Positions 7,440-15,149 of a stretch of 60,626 bases of DNA are shown here, in pieces; the first letter of the stretch is position 1, and each line of letters opens with the position of its first letter. The position numbers and the translations under genes were made by a program. Source of the DNA: an uncultured Oscillospiraceae bacterium (GTDB lineage: Bacteria; Bacillota; Clostridia; Oscillospirales; Acutalibacteraceae); contig URKX01000011.1 of the NCBI GenBank assembly GCA_900548545.1, positions 1 to 60,626 of the forward strand, written 5' to 3'. The notes beneath the pieces were generated by a model, which ran no database searches, was not told the DNA's origin, and saw nothing but the letters and a program-made list of their open reading frames with translations.

Positions 7440-9269
7440 ATGCGGAAAAATGAAGAAATGATTGCGATTTATTCCCGTAAGTCTAAATTTACAGGCAAAG
7501 GCGAGAGTATCGGCAATCAGGTCGAACTGTGTAAAGAATATATTCGTGTGCATTATGGTGATGCTGCTGTAGATAAAGTAATCGTTTTTGAAGATGAGGG
7601 ATTTTCTGGTGGGAATCTGAATCGTCCTGCATTTAAGAAGATGATTGATGCGGCTAAAAAGAGAAAATTCAGTGCGATTATCGTATATCGTCTTGACCGT
7701 ATCAGCCGTAACGTCAGTGACTTTTCCGGTTTGATTGAAGAACTGGCTCGTCTGGATATTGCTTTTGTTTCTATTAAAGAGCAGTTTGATACAAGCACTC
7801 CCATGGGACGAGCTATGATGTATATTGCATCTGTTTTCTCTCAGCTGGAGCGTGAAACCATTGCAGAGCGTATCCGTGATAATATGCATGAACTGGCAAA
7901 GACCGGACGTTGGCTTGGTGGAACAACACCTACTGGTTATGCTTCTGAGGCAGTAAAGAGCGTTACCATTGATGGCAAATCCAAGAAAGCCTGCAAGCTG
8001 AAGCTGATTCCGGAAGAAGCGGATATAGTCAGAATGATTTATGACTTATATATAGAAACAGATTCTCTGACATTGACAGAAGCCGCCTTGATCAAACAGG
8101 GTATCAAGACAAAGAACAATAATTACTTTACCCGTTTCTCCATCAAAGCCATTTTGCAGAATCCGGTGTATATGATTGCTGACGAAGAAGCCTATCAGTT
8201 TTTTATCCAGAACGATACCGATTTGTTCTCAGAAAAAGATGCTTTTGATAACAAGCACGGTATTATGGCTTACAACCGTACCGATCAGGAAAAAGGCAGA
8301 GCTACAAAGTATCTTCCTGCAGGTGAATGGATTGTTTCTGTCGGTAAGCATCCGGGTCTGATTCCGGGTAAGGTATGGGTGCAGATTCAAGAGTCTTTGG
8401 AACGCAATAAATCCAAATCTTATAGAAAGCCACGCAGTAATGAAGCGCTTCTGACCGGCTTGTTATTCTGTAGCTGCGGTGAGCGTATGTATCCGAAAAT
8501 GAGTAAGCGCAAAACTGCGGACGGAAAAGTAATTTACACCTATGTCTGCAAAATGAAAGAACGCAGTCAGAGATCTGTGTGCAACAGTAAAAATGCTAAC
8601 GGCAACACGCTGGATATGGCTGTTGTGGAGCAGATTAAAATGCTTGCGGAGGACAAAGATACTTTCATTGCACAGTTGGAACAGAGCCGCAGATTCTATA
8701 CCGGCAATCGCATGGACTACGAACAGCGATTGGATGATATGCGAAAAGAAAAGGCTGAAACCGAGAAGAAAATCAATTCTCTGGTGGACTCTCTTGTAGA
8801 TATGGGAGACAGTCCTGCCAAGGCTCATGTAACCAAACGAATTGAACAGTTGAACGGAGAATACCAGTCTCTTGGACAGCGTATTCAGGAACTGGAGGGA
8901 CTGACTTCGCAGCACGCTCTCAGCGATATTGAATTTGATTTGCTTCGTCAGTTGCTGACCATCTTCAAGGATGGTATTGATGAAATGACTGTTGAGCAGA
9001 AACGTGCTGCCATTCGCATCATCGTGCGTAAGGTAGTATGGGATGGGGTCAATGCTCATGTCATTCTGTTTGGTGTCAAGGACGATGAAATAGAGTATCC
9101 AGAAATTGCTGCCGTTGCGTCAGGAAATACCGAAGATGATGACGAAACAGATGAATTAGTAAACTTCTCCGATATAGATTATGAGGATGACGATATGGAG
9201 GATGATCGCCTGGGAAAAAATAATCCCCTCAGTGCATCAAAAACGCATTGGGGGGAGGATAGCAAATGA
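7440..9269 (+). CDS. large serine recombinase (SpoIVCA/TnpX-like) next to the sigK 3' half
   Basis: The product has 609 residues. The N-terminal resolvase domain has the nucleophile motif YSRKS (catalytic Ser near residue 15), YRLDRISRN and the region STPMGRAMMYIASVFSQLERE. It is followed by a recombinase domain, a zinc ribbon (CSCGERM, then two more Cys about 20 and 30 residues on), a coiled coil (DMRKEKAETEKKINSLVDS) and an acidic tail. Large serine recombinases integrate and excise elements at short core sites. The start is ATG 7440, since ATG 7434 is only two bases from AAGGAGG. The stop TGA lies inside the AATGA core, so excision would change the end of the gene. The position beside the SigK half indicates the skin recombinase role. 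Confidence 0.9.
   Translation: MRKNEEMIAIYSRKSKFTGKGESIGNQVELCKEYIRVHYGDAAVDKVIVFEDEGFSGGNLNRPAFKKMIDAAKKRKFSAIIVYRLDRISRNVSDFSGLIEELARLDIAFVSIKEQFDTSTPMGRAMMYIASVFSQLERETIAERIRDNMHELAKTGRWLGGTTPTGYASEAVKSVTIDGKSKKACKLKLIPEEADIVRMIYDLYIETDSLTLTEAALIKQGIKTKNNNYFTRFSIKAILQNPVYMIADEEAYQFFIQNDTDLFSEKDAFDNKHGIMAYNRTDQEKGRATKYLPAGEWIVSVGKHPGLIPGKVWVQIQESLERNKSKSYRKPRSNEALLTGLLFCSCGERMYPKMSKRKTADGKVIYTYVCKMKERSQRSVCNSKNANGNTLDMAVVEQIKMLAEDKDTFIAQLEQSRRFYTGNRMDYEQRLDDMRKEKAETEKKINSLVDSLVDMGDSPAKAHVTKRIEQLNGEYQSLGQRIQELEGLTSQHALSDIEFDLLRQLLTIFKDGIDEMTVEQKRAAIRIIVRKVVWDGVNAHVILFGVKDDEIEYPEIAAVASGNTEDDDETDELVNFSDIDYEDDDMEDDRLGKNNPLSASKTHWGEDSK
9225..9255. other. 11-bp inverted repeat beside the crossover site
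   Basis: CCCCTCAGTGC (9225-9235) can pair with GCATTGGGGG and the following G (9245-9255), with G-T pairs, around a 9-base loop. It lies inside the recombinase coding end, 10 bases from the AATGA core, so it could be part of the recombinase binding site or a weak transcription stop. Confidence 0.4.
9265..9269 (+). other. putative recombination core AATGA at the right element end
   Basis: AATGA occurs where the SigK frame begins (Asn-Glu-Ile-Leu-Met). From memory, the B. subtilis sigK rearrangement uses a 5-bp AATGA repeat at this codon position. The partner copy would lie at the left end of the element, outside the window. The assignment rests on position and motif. Confidence 0.65.
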
Positions 9270-9633
9270 GATCCTCATGTTTTTCCGCAGCGGAAAGAAG
9301 TCGGCCCAGGATGTGTCCCTCAGCGACCCCATTGATACTGATAAGGACGGCAATGCCCTCACCATCTTGGACACCATGGCGGTGGATGACACCATCGTGG
9401 AAAGCATCGACTTGAAGATGAAAAGCCAGCGGCTGTATCGCTACCTGCAGTCGGTGCTCACCCTGCGGGAGCGGGAAGTGGTGTGCCGCAGGTATGGGCT
9501 GTTGGGTTTTTCCCCTCAGCCCCAGCGCATGGTGGCGAAACGCCTGGGGATCTCCCGGAGCTATGTATCCCGCATTGAGAAAAAAGCCCTGGAAAAACTC
9601 CGGCAGGAATTTGAAAAAGAACGCCAGGTTTGA
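9265..9633 (+). pseudogene. sigK: 3' half of sigK, mother-cell sporulation sigma factor, split by the element
   Basis: The frame runs from Asn-Glu-Ile-Leu-Met through DVSLSDPIDTDKDGN (end of region 3) to region 4 with ISRSYVSRIEKKALEKL. These signatures match SigK better than SigE, which has a different region-3/4 linker. There is no start signal; upstream codons in this frame belong to the recombinase end read out of frame. The half covers about 122 residues, as in spoIIIC of B. subtilis. A full SigK requires excision of the element and joining to a 5' half located outside the window. SigK directs late mother-cell genes such as spore coat and exosporium. Confidence 0.85.
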
Positions 9634-9659
9634 CACGTTCCTTCCCCCGGTGGTATAAT
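9630..9659 (+). promoter_or_regulatory. consensus promoter of the YoaK-like gene
   Basis: TTGACA (9630-9635) overlaps the sigK stop codon and is 18 bases from TATAAT (9654-9659). The predicted RNA start near 9666 rules out the in-frame ATG at 9666 as a useful start. Confidence 0.85.
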
Positions 9660-9689
9660 CGCCTTATGTTTGAAAAAGAGGGGAATGCC

Positions 9690-10400
9690 ATGGCGGAAAA
9701 GCAGGAATATCTGGTTTGCGAGCGCCGCAGCGTGTTTGCCTTGCTGACACTCAGTGCCGGCATGATGGGCGCCTACACCTTTAATTTGCGGGGAGGGGTG
9801 TTCTGCAACGCCCAAACTGCCAATGTGGTGTTGATGGCCATTGCCTTTGGGGCGGGCAGTTGGCTGGAAGGCTGCTATTACTTCATCCCCATCAGTGCCT
9901 ACCTGGCAGGGGCTTTCCTTTCAGAGATCCTGCCCTCTCCGGTTCGGCGGTTCGGCTTCCTCCGCTGGGACACATACCTGGTGGCGTTTGAATGCTTGTC
10001 CCTGCTTGCCATTGGGTTTATTCCCCTGGGCTGGCCCCATCAATTGGTGCAGGTGCTGGTGAATTTCATCGCTTCTATGCAGTATAACACTTTCCGCCAG
10101 GCGGAGGGTATCCCCATGGCCACCACCTTCTGTACCAACCAGCTGCGGCAGGTGGGGGTAGGGTTTGCCAAAATGCTCCGGAAAGGCGACCGGGCTGGTT
10201 TACATCGCGCCCTGTTCTTTTTGGGGATGCTGGGTTGCTTTTTCGCTGGCGGGGTACTCTCCACCATTGCCAGCCGCCTGCTGTTCGCCAAAGCTATCTG
10301 GCTGAACTTGATCCCCTTGGGTATCGTGCTGGTGCGGCTGATTCGCGCCGACTTGGTTGAGGAGAAGGACCTGCTTTCCCAAAAGCCCGCGGGTCACTGA
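9690..10400 (+). CDS. YoaK/DUF1275 family membrane protein
   Basis: The product has 236 residues with about six hydrophobic segments, among them LLTLSAGMMGAYTFNLRGGVF, VLMAIAFGAGSW, LFFLGMLGCFFAGGVLST and LIPLGIVLVRLI. The motif NAQTANVV and the phrase SMQYNTFRQAEG are typical of the DUF1275/YoaK family of integral membrane proteins, whose substrate is unknown. The start ATG 9690 has AGAGGGG upstream. It follows the sigK half but is driven by its own promoter. It ends well before a bidirectional terminator at 10609. Confidence 0.85.
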   Translation: MAEKQEYLVCERRSVFALLTLSAGMMGAYTFNLRGGVFCNAQTANVVLMAIAFGAGSWLEGCYYFIPISAYLAGAFLSEILPSPVRRFGFLRWDTYLVAFECLSLLAIGFIPLGWPHQLVQVLVNFIASMQYNTFRQAEGIPMATTFCTNQLRQVGVGFAKMLRKGDRAGLHRALFFLGMLGCFFAGGVLSTIASRLLFAKAIWLNLIPLGIVLVRLIRADLVEEKDLLSQKPAGH

Positions 10401-10608
10401 AACCTGGGGCCAGGTGGCTGCTTCTTAGAGCCCGCGGATATTGCAGGCCATAGGGAGGGTATGGGCTTAGTCCCCTTCCGGTATGGCCTTTTTCAGGGGG
10501 CGGTGATGGTCCCCTTTCCCCGGGGTGGCCGAAAAAACCTGACGGCTTTCCGAATGGGATCAAAGACATTTGACCCCAGACAGCCGGATGCCGCGTTCAA
10601 AAGAAAGA
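10401..10608. other. intergenic region without a recognisable gene
   Basis: G+C-rich spacer with GC-rich inverted segments (for example around 10505-10530) but no frame with a convincing ribosome binding site or family signature. It ends in the terminator shared by the YoaK-like gene and spoVAE. Confidence 0.5.
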
Positions 10609-10636
10609 GGGCTTCCCAGGAGGGGAGGCCCTTTTT
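10609..10636. terminator. bidirectional terminator between the YoaK-like gene and spoVAE
   Basis: GGGCTTCCC (10609-10617) pairs with GGGAGGCCC (10623-10631), followed by TTTTT. On the minus strand the tail is CTTTCTTT. Confidence 0.8.
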
Positions 10637-10640
10637 GATG

Positions 10641-10997
10641 TCACGATTTGTCCCGGGGCTTTGCCACCAGTGCTGCCAGAGTCCCAAAGAAGATGGCTGC
10701 GGCCGTCCCGGCTGCCCCTGCAGTGAAGCCGCCGGTGAACACCCCGAAAAAGCCTTCCTCTTCCACCGCTTTGCGCACTCCCTCGGACAGTGCCCAACCG
10801 AACCCGGTCAAAGGGACCGTGGCCCCACAGCCTGCAAATTCTGCCAGCGGGCCGTATAACCCTAAGGCGCCCAACGCAACGCCGCTGGTGACAAAGAGTA
10901 CCATAATCCTGGCGGGTGTTAAACGGGTGAGGTCAATGAGCAGCTGCCCCACCACGCAGATGAGCCCTCCCACCCAAAAGGCGTTGAAATATTCCAT
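10641..10997 (-). CDS. spoVAE: stage V sporulation protein AE
   Basis: The product has 118 residues, the usual length of SpoVAE/SpoVAEB, with four hydrophobic segments (FWVGGLICVVGQLLIDLT, MVLFVTSGVALGALGLYGP, the GATVPLTGFGWAL turn and a Gly/Ala-rich C-terminal segment). It is a membrane component of the SpoVA channel that moves dipicolinic acid into spores and releases it at germination. ATG 10997 follows GGAGGG on the minus strand. It stands alone here, without spoVAC or spoVAD beside it, and has a forespore-type promoter at 11020-11048. Confidence 0.9.
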   Translation of the reverse strand: MEYFNAFWVGGLICVVGQLLIDLTRLTPARIMVLFVTSGVALGALGLYGPLAEFAGCGATVPLTGFGWALSEGVRKAVEEEGFFGVFTGGFTAGAAGTAAAIFFGTLAALVAKPRDKS

Positions 10998-11019
10998 GGA
11001 ACGCCCTCCTTTCTGCCCG

Positions 11020-11048
11020 TAGTGTGCCCTTTCAAAACCGGTATATAC
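11020..11048 (-). promoter_or_regulatory. SigG-like (forespore) promoter of spoVAE
   Basis: On the minus strand, GTATA (11048-11044) is 17 bases from CACACTA (11026-11020). This resembles the SigG pattern GnATR, about 18 bases, CATnnTA, with one base of spacing and one position of the -10 differing. The position about 20 bases upstream of the ribosome binding site suits spoVAE. Confidence 0.55.
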
Positions 11049-11050
11049 AG

Positions 11051-11076
11051 GAAAAAGAGGCGGTTTTGCCCGCCCC
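11051..11076 (-). terminator. terminator of the sigma-4-like operon
   Basis: On the minus strand the segment GGGGCGG (11076-11070) pairs with CCGCCTC (11063-11057) with one mismatch, followed by TTTTTC. It separates the operon at 11167-11696 from the spoVAE promoter. Confidence 0.6.
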
Positions 11077-11166
11077 TTTCCTGATTTTTTGGCAGCGCCC
11101 TTTTACCGGCTCAGTGGGAAGCGGATGCTCCCCGTTTTTTGCGGGACCATGGAGGCGCGGAAGACG

Positions 11167-11481
11167 TCAATCATCCCGGTAGGGGCGTCCTGCCATAGTG
11201 GCATATCCCGCTGCCCGTTTCAAGGCGCAGGTCGCCTTTTGGATATGCCGGCACACGGTGGACTTGTTCAGCCCCAGCAGGCGGCCTGCCTCCACTTGGC
11301 TCATGCCCCGCAGGACGCACAATTCCATACACTGCTTTTGGCGGGGGGTGAGTTCCTGCCCCATGGCGGCTGTGAGCACCTGGACCATCCTTTCCCGCTG
11401 GGAACGGTTGGCGGCGTTTTCCCCCAGGGCGCTGGTGTGTTTCCCCCGGAGCACGTCAAAGCTTACCACTTGGGTGCGCAT
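11167..11481 (-). CDS. sigma-70 region 4-like helix-turn-helix protein
   Basis: The product has 104 residues. Residues from about 45 form a sigma region 4 fold: LTPRQKQCMELCVLRGMSQ, then EAGRLLGLNKSTVCRHIQKA. There is no region 2, so it cannot act as a complete sigma factor. Small region-4 proteins of this kind occur in prophages and as regulators in clostridia. ATG 11481 follows GGAGG and overlaps the end of the upstream 77-codon gene by 19 bases, so the two are translationally coupled. Confidence 0.75.
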   Translation of the reverse strand: MRTQVVSFDVLRGKHTSALGENAANRSQRERMVQVLTAAMGQELTPRQKQCMELCVLRGMSQVEAGRLLGLNKSTVCRHIQKATCALKRAAGYATMAGRPYRDD

Positions 11482-11696
11482 GGTGCGAAGCCTCCTTCCT
11501 GCTTGGCGCGGCGGTTCAAGGTTTTGGCTGTGTGGACGCAGTCTAAGTACATTTCATATAAAATGGCCTGCCGCCGTTTCCGCAACAGGAACTCCTCCCG
11601 GGTGGCTCCTTGCCCTTCCCGCTGGAGGCGTTCCATACAGGCTTTTACCCGCAACGCTTCTTCCCAATATGTTTTGCTCCATGCATTGTAGTCCAT
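11463..11696 (-). CDS. 77-residue hypothetical protein, first gene of the sigma-4-like operon
   Basis: This is a short charged helical protein beginning MDYNAWSKTYWEEALRVKAC and ending in a Lys/Arg-rich segment and GGFAPCAPKW. I do not recognise a family. ATG 11696 has AGGGGAAG upstream on the minus strand. It overlaps the sigma-4-like gene and probably shares its promoter, next to a LexA-like palindrome at 11721-11734. Confidence 0.65.
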   Translation of the reverse strand: MDYNAWSKTYWEEALRVKACMERLQREGQGATREEFLLRKRRQAILYEMYLDCVHTAKTLNRRAKQEGGFAPCAPKW

Positions 11697-11720
11697 GGTA
11701 CACTTCCCCTTTCCAGAAAT

Positions 11721-11734
11721 AGAACGTTTGTTCT
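11721..11734. promoter_or_regulatory. LexA-like SOS box
   Basis: The sequence AGAACGTTTGTTCT has perfect AGAAC/GTTCT arms around GTTT. It is close to the Gram-positive LexA consensus CGAAC, four bases, GTTCG. It lies 25 bases upstream of the 77-codon gene, where a repressor of that operon would act. Confidence 0.5.
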
Positions 11735-11833
11735 TTTGCGTTCCACACTGTATCAGAACAGGCAGGAAAAAGCAAGAGGGGAAGGAAAAAAACCGAACTA
11801 ATTTTCGGAAGAGGATTTTCTGGAAAAAGGGGG

Positions 11834-11862
11834 TGTTATTTTTCCCGCTCCTGCGGTATAAT
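11834..11862 (+). promoter_or_regulatory. promoter of the acidic-tail protein gene
   Basis: TATAAT lies at 11857-11862 with a weak -35 (TGTTAT, 11834-11839) at 17 bases. It implies a leader of about 80 bases before ATG 11952. The leader contains a small hairpin with a TTCG loop near 11920 but no riboswitch that I recognise. Confidence 0.5.
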
Positions 11863-11951
11863 AAACAAAAAGCAGGGCTGCTTCTCATGCCCTGTAACGG
11901 GATGCCTTTGTAAGGCTCTTCGGAACCCCAGAGGGAAAGGATGGTATTGGT

Positions 11952-12401
11952 ATGGAAATTCTGAAAAAGGTCGGCAAGGCCGTAGGCGATGCAGCCAGCT
12001 GTCTTGGCGAGAAGAACCGCCGGATTGCCCGGCTCAACCGCATCCGCTCGGTGATCCGCTGCCAAGAAAAGGCTGCGGAGAAAGAGTATTTGGCTCTGGG
12101 CCGGTACTATTATCACAGCCTGCGGGATAAGAACAACGAAGTCACCGAGGCCCACTGTGTTGCCCTTGACAAGATCGAGATGGGCCTGGACAGCGCTCTG
12201 GACCAGCTGGGAAAGTACTATGGCGGCGAGGGCAACGATATGGAAGTGGTCACCCTGGACGATGTGGAATCATTCGATCAGGACCCCCAGGCCGCTGAAG
12301 AGGCGCCCGCGCCGGAAAAGGAAGAGGCTTTGGTGGAGGAATCCGCTCCCCAGGAAGCAGCCCCGGTGGAAGAAAATGACGGCTTGCCCTTCGAGGGCTG
12401 A
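11952..12401 (+). CDS. hypothetical helical protein with acidic C-terminal tail
   Basis: The product has 149 residues. The N-terminal part is basic and helical (MEILKKVGKAVGDAASCLGE, RIARLNRIRSVIRCQEKAA). The C-terminal 50 residues are rich in Glu, Ala and Pro (EEAPAPEKEEALVEESAPQE) and end DGLPFEG. No signal peptide or membrane segment is visible. I do not recognise a family. It is followed after 21 bases by a CpXC-domain protein, so the two are probably co-transcribed. Confidence 0.75.
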   Translation: MEILKKVGKAVGDAASCLGEKNRRIARLNRIRSVIRCQEKAAEKEYLALGRYYYHSLRDKNNEVTEAHCVALDKIEMGLDSALDQLGKYYGGEGNDMEVVTLDDVESFDQDPQAAEEAPAPEKEEALVEESAPQEAAPVEENDGLPFEG

Positions 12402-12422
12402 GCCTTGGAGGGATGTTAGGGA

Positions 12423-13052
12423 ATGTCGACAGAGATCGAAAAGGATATTATCTGCCCCCAGTGTGGGGAGCCGCAAAAATATAGGCTCTATGCCAGTATC
12501 AACGCCAAGGAAAACCCGGAACTGAAACGCCGGGTGTTGGACGAAACCTTGTTTGACTGGCGCTGCAAGCGCTGCAATTATTTTGCGGCCATGGCCTATT
12601 CCTTCTTGTACACCGATCCGGAGGCCGGGTATGTTGTGTGTGTCGCTCCCGCGGGGGAAGGACGTACCGCTGAGCCTACCCAGGAGATCCAGCCTTTCAC
12701 CAAGCGCTCGGTGAAAAATTTGGCAGAGCTCAAGGAGAAAATCTTGATTTTCGATATCGGCTATGACGATGTAGCTGTGGAACTGGTCAAAAATGCCCTG
12801 TGTACCATTGTGGCAAAAACGTACCAGGTACAGCGTGTCCACGCCTATTTCAGCAGGATCAACGGGGAAGAGATGGAATTTGCCGTGTTCCTGCCTCGGA
12901 AAGCGGAACCGGTGTACCACTCCACCAAGTTGGAGGTATACCGCCAGTCCCTGGAGGTGCTGCGCTCTTTGGACTTTGTAGACCCCTCGGGCTTTGCCCG
13001 GGTAGATGCCCGCTTGGCCCGGAAATTGTTGGAAGATTATCAAAATATTTAA
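12423..13052 (+). CDS. CpXC-domain protein
   Basis: The product has 209 residues. It opens with a zinc-ribbon-like pair, CPQCG near residue 12 and CKRC near residue 42, the hallmark of the CpXC family, which is common in Clostridia and of unknown function. The remainder is a mixed alpha/beta domain without catalytic signature. Its start follows GGAGGGATGTTAGGGA, 21 bases after the previous stop. The transcript ends at a strong terminator (13061-13086). Confidence 0.8.
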   Translation: MSTEIEKDIICPQCGEPQKYRLYASINAKENPELKRRVLDETLFDWRCKRCNYFAAMAYSFLYTDPEAGYVVCVAPAGEGRTAEPTQEIQPFTKRSVKNLAELKEKILIFDIGYDDVAVELVKNALCTIVAKTYQVQRVHAYFSRINGEEMEFAVFLPRKAEPVYHSTKLEVYRQSLEVLRSLDFVDPSGFARVDARLARKLLEDYQNI

Positions 13053-13060
13053 CCCATGGA

Positions 13061-13086
13061 ATCCCCGGTAAAACCGGGGATTTTTT
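13061..13086 (+). terminator. rho-independent terminator after the CpXC gene
   Basis: ATCCCCGG (13061-13068) pairs perfectly with CCGGGGAT (13074-13081) around TAAAA, followed by TTTTTT. Confidence 0.9.
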
Positions 13087-13183
13087 CAAGTTTCCCAAAA
13101 CGGGTGAAAGTGTCTGGAACAGGGCGGTTTTTCCATCCCTGAGAAGCAGGGGGATGCTGGGAAGCCGCTTTCGCAATTTTTTC

Positions 13184-13211
13184 TAGACAAGAAAGGCAAA
13201 AGGTCTATAAT
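13184..13211 (+). promoter_or_regulatory. promoter of the arylsulfotransferase-GT2-glf cluster
   Basis: TAGACA (13184-13189) is 16 bases from TATAAT (13206-13211). The predicted RNA start near 13218 excludes ATG 13220 as the start of the next gene. Confidence 0.65.
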
Positions 13212-13288
13212 ATAGATGTATGGGTAGAATTTATGGCGCTTTTTCAGTTGTAGAAAGCAGGTGCGGTACCAAAACATACCTCGAAAGG

Positions 13289-15118
13289 ATGAAGATCGCT
13301 TTGAAGGAAAAGAAAACACGGAATCCAAAAAGAAAATGGGTGGTATTTCTTGCGGTGTTGATGGCGGTTGCGGCGCTGGCTGTGGCGGGATATTTCATAG
13401 CCCGGGCTGTGGCGCAATCTCTCATTCAGTCGGAGATCCAGACCCGCTCCGATTGGAACATCGATACCGGTGATGTGGCTGACCGTGAGGCGGCCCAACA
13501 GGTCACTGTTTACACGGCCCCGGTGGAGGCCAGCATAGATGTGATCCAGATTGTCCCTGATGAGTACGAGGAGGAAGGTTTTACTTATTACGACGAGGAT
13601 GTCCAGGACCGCTTGGCTTATACCCTGCTGGACCTTACGCGCAAGGAGTCTTATACCCTGGAATCCCCATTGGCGGTGCTCAACCCCTTCGGCACCGGTT
13701 CCAATGGGCTATACATGTATTTCCGCACGGATGCTCCCACACGGGTGACCTATACTGTCCATGTGGAAGATGAATCCATCCCTGATTATACCGCTACAGT
13801 GAACAACCAGGGTGCGGATGCGGATGGTTACAGCCGCTTGCAGGAATTCCTGTTGATAGGACTTGTGCCCGGTATGGAAAATACAGTGACTCTTTCCGCG
13901 GAAACCCGCCAGCAAGGAACAGCCTACACCTTTACGATTGATATGCCCGAGTCCGCCTCCGGCTATGCCAGCCAGCTGGAGGTTGAGGACGGCGGAGCGG
14001 ATGCGGGACAATTGTCCGATGGCCTGTTCTATGCCATGGGTTTTGGCGATTATTATGGTTATACGTTTTTCTTTGACAACGAGGGCGTCCTGCGCTACGA
14101 GATGGTGCTGGAAGGATACCACTCCGACCGCTTCTTATGGGATGACGACGGTTCTCTCATCACTTGCGTGGGAAGCCGGAAGGTTGCGCGGATCAACCGG
14201 TTCGGCCAGGTGGCCCAGGTGTACGGCTTGGGCCAGTATGAACTGCACCACGATATCAATTGGGGCCCGGAAGGGACCATCCTGGCCTTGGCTACCGACA
14301 CGGAAGGGGAAACCGTGGAGGACCAGGTGCTGAAGATCGACTTGACCACCGGGGAGGTTTCCCATGTGGTGGATTTCACCCAGGTGCTCCAGAGCTATTT
14401 TGAAGAAACCCGCCCTGTCCAAGCCACCGATCCCTTTGGCCTGTGGAGCGAAGGGGAGTGGGACTGGCTTCATTTGAACTCCCTACAGTATGTGGAGGAG
14501 GACAACGCGATCATCGTCAGTTCCCGGGAAACCTCTACCATCATCAAAGCCACCTTGGAAGAAGAACCGCAAATCCAGTGGATGGCCGGTAACCCGGATT
14601 TCTGGGAGGGCACTGATTTTGCTTCGTACAGCCTGGAGGCGGAAGGGGATTTCCTGTTCCAATACGGCCAACACGATGTGGAGCAGATGGATGCGGCCCA
14701 GGTGGAAAAGCTGGGCTTTGCCCCAGCAGAAGAGGGGAAGATTTACCTGCGGCTTTACAACAACAACTACTATGCTATGAGCAGCCGGGACGATTTCCAG
14801 GTGGAAGTCCCGAATGAAGTGAGCACATCCTCCACCGTAGACGGGGAGGCAAACTCCCATGTGTACTTCTACCTGGTGGACGAGAACGAGGGCACCTTTA
14901 CCTTGGTGGACTCTTTCGACCTGCCCTATTCCAGCCTGGTGTCCAATGCGCAGGATACTGGGGACACTTTTGTGGTCAACAACGGTGTCAGCCAGTGCTT
15001 TGAGGAGTATGACCAGCAAGGTCAGCTGATCCGCCAGTACCAATATAGCTGCACGGCCAATGGCTACCGGGTGATGAAGGATGATTTTGCCGGTTATTGG
15101 TTCTTGCCGGAAGACTGA
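13289..15118 (+). CDS. membrane-anchored arylsulfotransferase-like (AssT family) protein
   Basis: The product has about 609 residues. A basic N-terminus (LKEKKTRNPKRKW) precedes one membrane segment (VVFLAVLMAVAALAVAGYFI), with the rest outside the cell. A beta-sandwich-like region is followed by a propeller with the family motif ELHHDINWGPEGTILAL; His residues of this motif carry the sulfate in AssT enzymes. AssT transfers sulfate between phenolic compounds without PAPS; a binding role in the envelope is also possible. The start is uncertain: ATG 13289 directly abuts AAAGG, while TTG 13301 is better spaced. A GT2 gene and glf follow closely, suggesting a role in decorating a surface polymer. 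Confidence 0.75.
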   Translation: MKIALKEKKTRNPKRKWVVFLAVLMAVAALAVAGYFIARAVAQSLIQSEIQTRSDWNIDTGDVADREAAQQVTVYTAPVEASIDVIQIVPDEYEEEGFTYYDEDVQDRLAYTLLDLTRKESYTLESPLAVLNPFGTGSNGLYMYFRTDAPTRVTYTVHVEDESIPDYTATVNNQGADADGYSRLQEFLLIGLVPGMENTVTLSAETRQQGTAYTFTIDMPESASGYASQLEVEDGGADAGQLSDGLFYAMGFGDYYGYTFFFDNEGVLRYEMVLEGYHSDRFLWDDDGSLITCVGSRKVARINRFGQVAQVYGLGQYELHHDINWGPEGTILALATDTEGETVEDQVLKIDLTTGEVSHVVDFTQVLQSYFEETRPVQATDPFGLWSEGEWDWLHLNSLQYVEEDNAIIVSSRETSTIIKATLEEEPQIQWMAGNPDFWEGTDFASYSLEAEGDFLFQYGQHDVEQMDAAQVEKLGFAPAEEGKIYLRLYNNNYYAMSSRDDFQVEVPNEVSTSSTVDGEANSHVYFYLVDENEGTFTLVDSFDLPYSSLVSNAQDTGDTFVVNNGVSQCFEEYDQQGQLIRQYQYSCTANGYRVMKDDFAGYWFLPED

Positions 15119-15149
15119 GCCTGCGGGGCTGAAAAAGGAGCGAAACAAC

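Larger units (their letters stand above)
1..9269. mobile_element. right part of a skin-like element integrated in sigK (left end outside window)
   Basis: This segment is A+T-rich, whereas everything after 9270 is G+C-rich. It carries mobile-element genes: a truncated parM, tnpV and a large serine recombinase. The recombinase stop codon (9267-9269) overlaps an AATGA core at 9265-9269, and immediately after it the frame reads as the C-terminal half of SigK. From memory of the families, the B. subtilis and C. difficile skin elements interrupt sigK at this same point, with the recombinase gene next to the 3' half of sigK. The left junction and the 5' half of sigK are not in the window, so element length and excisability cannot be judged. 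Confidence 0.85.

Noticed and set aside
9181..9264. Open frame running into the sigK half from upstream
   Set aside because: It is the other frame of the recombinase C-terminus; the encoded residues do not resemble SigK before the Asn-Glu-Ile-Leu-Met point.
11463..12155. A 230-codon minus-strand frame over the acidic-tail gene
   Set aside because: Only its last 77 codons have a ribosome binding site and overlap properly with the next gene; the rest is antisense to a gene with a better coding pattern.
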